In this document: one piece after another, positions 63,927 through 64,000 of the stretch
Layout of the letters: each line of letters opens with the position of its first letter
How positions within the stretch are numbered: position 1 is the stretch's first letter
Assembly: GCA_947497755.1 (NCBI GenBank)
Contig: CANMHT010000007.1
Coordinates: 113,270-177,269, forward strand
DNA length: 64,000 nucleotides
DNA from: an uncultured Polaribacter sp.
Lineage (GTDB): Bacteria; Bacteroidota; Bacteroidia; Flavobacteriales; Flavobacteriaceae
Direction of reading: 5' to 3'
The notes under the pieces: model-generated
Database searches by the model: none
Told to the model about the DNA's origin: nothing
Seen by the model: the letters and a program-made list of their open reading frames with translations, nothing else
Made by a program: the position numbers and the translations under genes

Positions 63927-64000
63927 TGGGCAATAAGGGATTCGAACCCCTGACCCCCTCGGTGTAAACGAGGTGCTCTGAACCAACTGAGCTAATTGCC
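63927..64000 (-). tRNA. tRNA-Val (UAC anticodon), copy 2, cut at window edge
   Basis: The sequence is identical to the first copy over all visible bases, lying 109 bases upstream of it on the minus strand. Only the first base of the acceptor stem falls beyond the window. Tandem identical copies form a direct repeat of at least 77 bases with a 109-base period. Confidence 0.95.

Noticed and set aside
1..64000. CRISPR arrays, insertion sequences, prophage genes or toxin-antitoxin pairs
   Set aside because: Reading both strands showed no regularly spaced repeats, transposase or integrase, or phage structural genes. The only direct repeat of note is the tRNA-Val pair.

Overview
The window is chromosomal DNA from a member of the Bacteroidota, most likely a marine or soil Flavobacteriaceae species. 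The evidence is a very AT-rich sequence, absence of Shine-Dalgarno sites before most starts, promoter elements of the TTG-N19-TAnnTTTG type, type IX secretion genes (porU, porV), the gliding lipoprotein gene gldJ, a protein with a type IX C-terminal sorting domain, and BlaI/M56 and CcsBA arrangements typical of the group. No insertion sequence, phage or CRISPR array was seen.

Layout. 1-2.4 kb: tail of an NTF2-like gene, an orphan protein and a PhoX-type Tat lipoprotein. 2.5-8.7 kb: a small exported Cys/His protein, a DUF5916 outer-membrane protein and an ABC exporter with two permeases. 8.9-9.9 kb: a secreted leucine-rich repeat protein. 10.0-14.9 kb: tRNA-Thr, then udk, a DivIC/FtsB-like gene and the two methylmalonyl-CoA mutase subunits. 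14.9-17.1 kb (minus): a BlaI repressor, a short M56 (BlaR1-like) protease and a His-rich exported protein, with three matching palindromes in the two promoters. 17.2-20.9 kb: CcsBA cytochrome c assembly fusion and a small membrane protein. 21-31 kb (minus): LysM lipoprotein, guaA, ketoacyl-ACP synthase III, group III truncated haemoglobin, cdd, porV, porU. 31.2-35.1 kb: gldJ and murF, converging on a BadF/BadG-type kinase.

35.2-63.7 kb is a surface polysaccharide locus: a CpsB-like phosphatase on the plus strand and 27 tightly packed minus-strand genes. Read in transcription order it holds a TagD-like cytidylyltransferase, UDP-glucose dehydrogenase, TviC/TviB-type epimerase and dehydrogenase, a WlbA oxidoreductase, an aminotransferase, an SDR enzyme, a hexapeptide acetyltransferase, a HisH/HisF/WbuX amidotransferase set, a deacetylase-like/ATP-grasp/HAD group, three glycosyltransferases, Wzx, Wzy, two more glycosyltransferases, two different initiating phosphoglycosyl transferases, a PglF/PglE-like pair, and the Wza/Wzc export pair. 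Together they are expected to make nucleotide-activated aminouronic acids, probably with an acetamidino group, build a lipid-linked repeat unit, and flip, polymerise and export it. Two identical tRNA-Val genes close the window; the second lacks one base at the edge.

The parts most worth following up are the BlaI/M56 regulon with its His-rich target and repeated operators, the amidotransferase module with a HisF paralogue lacking one catalytic Asp, and the deacetylase/ATP-grasp/HAD trio of unknown chemistry. No gene-free stretch longer than about 240 bases exists.
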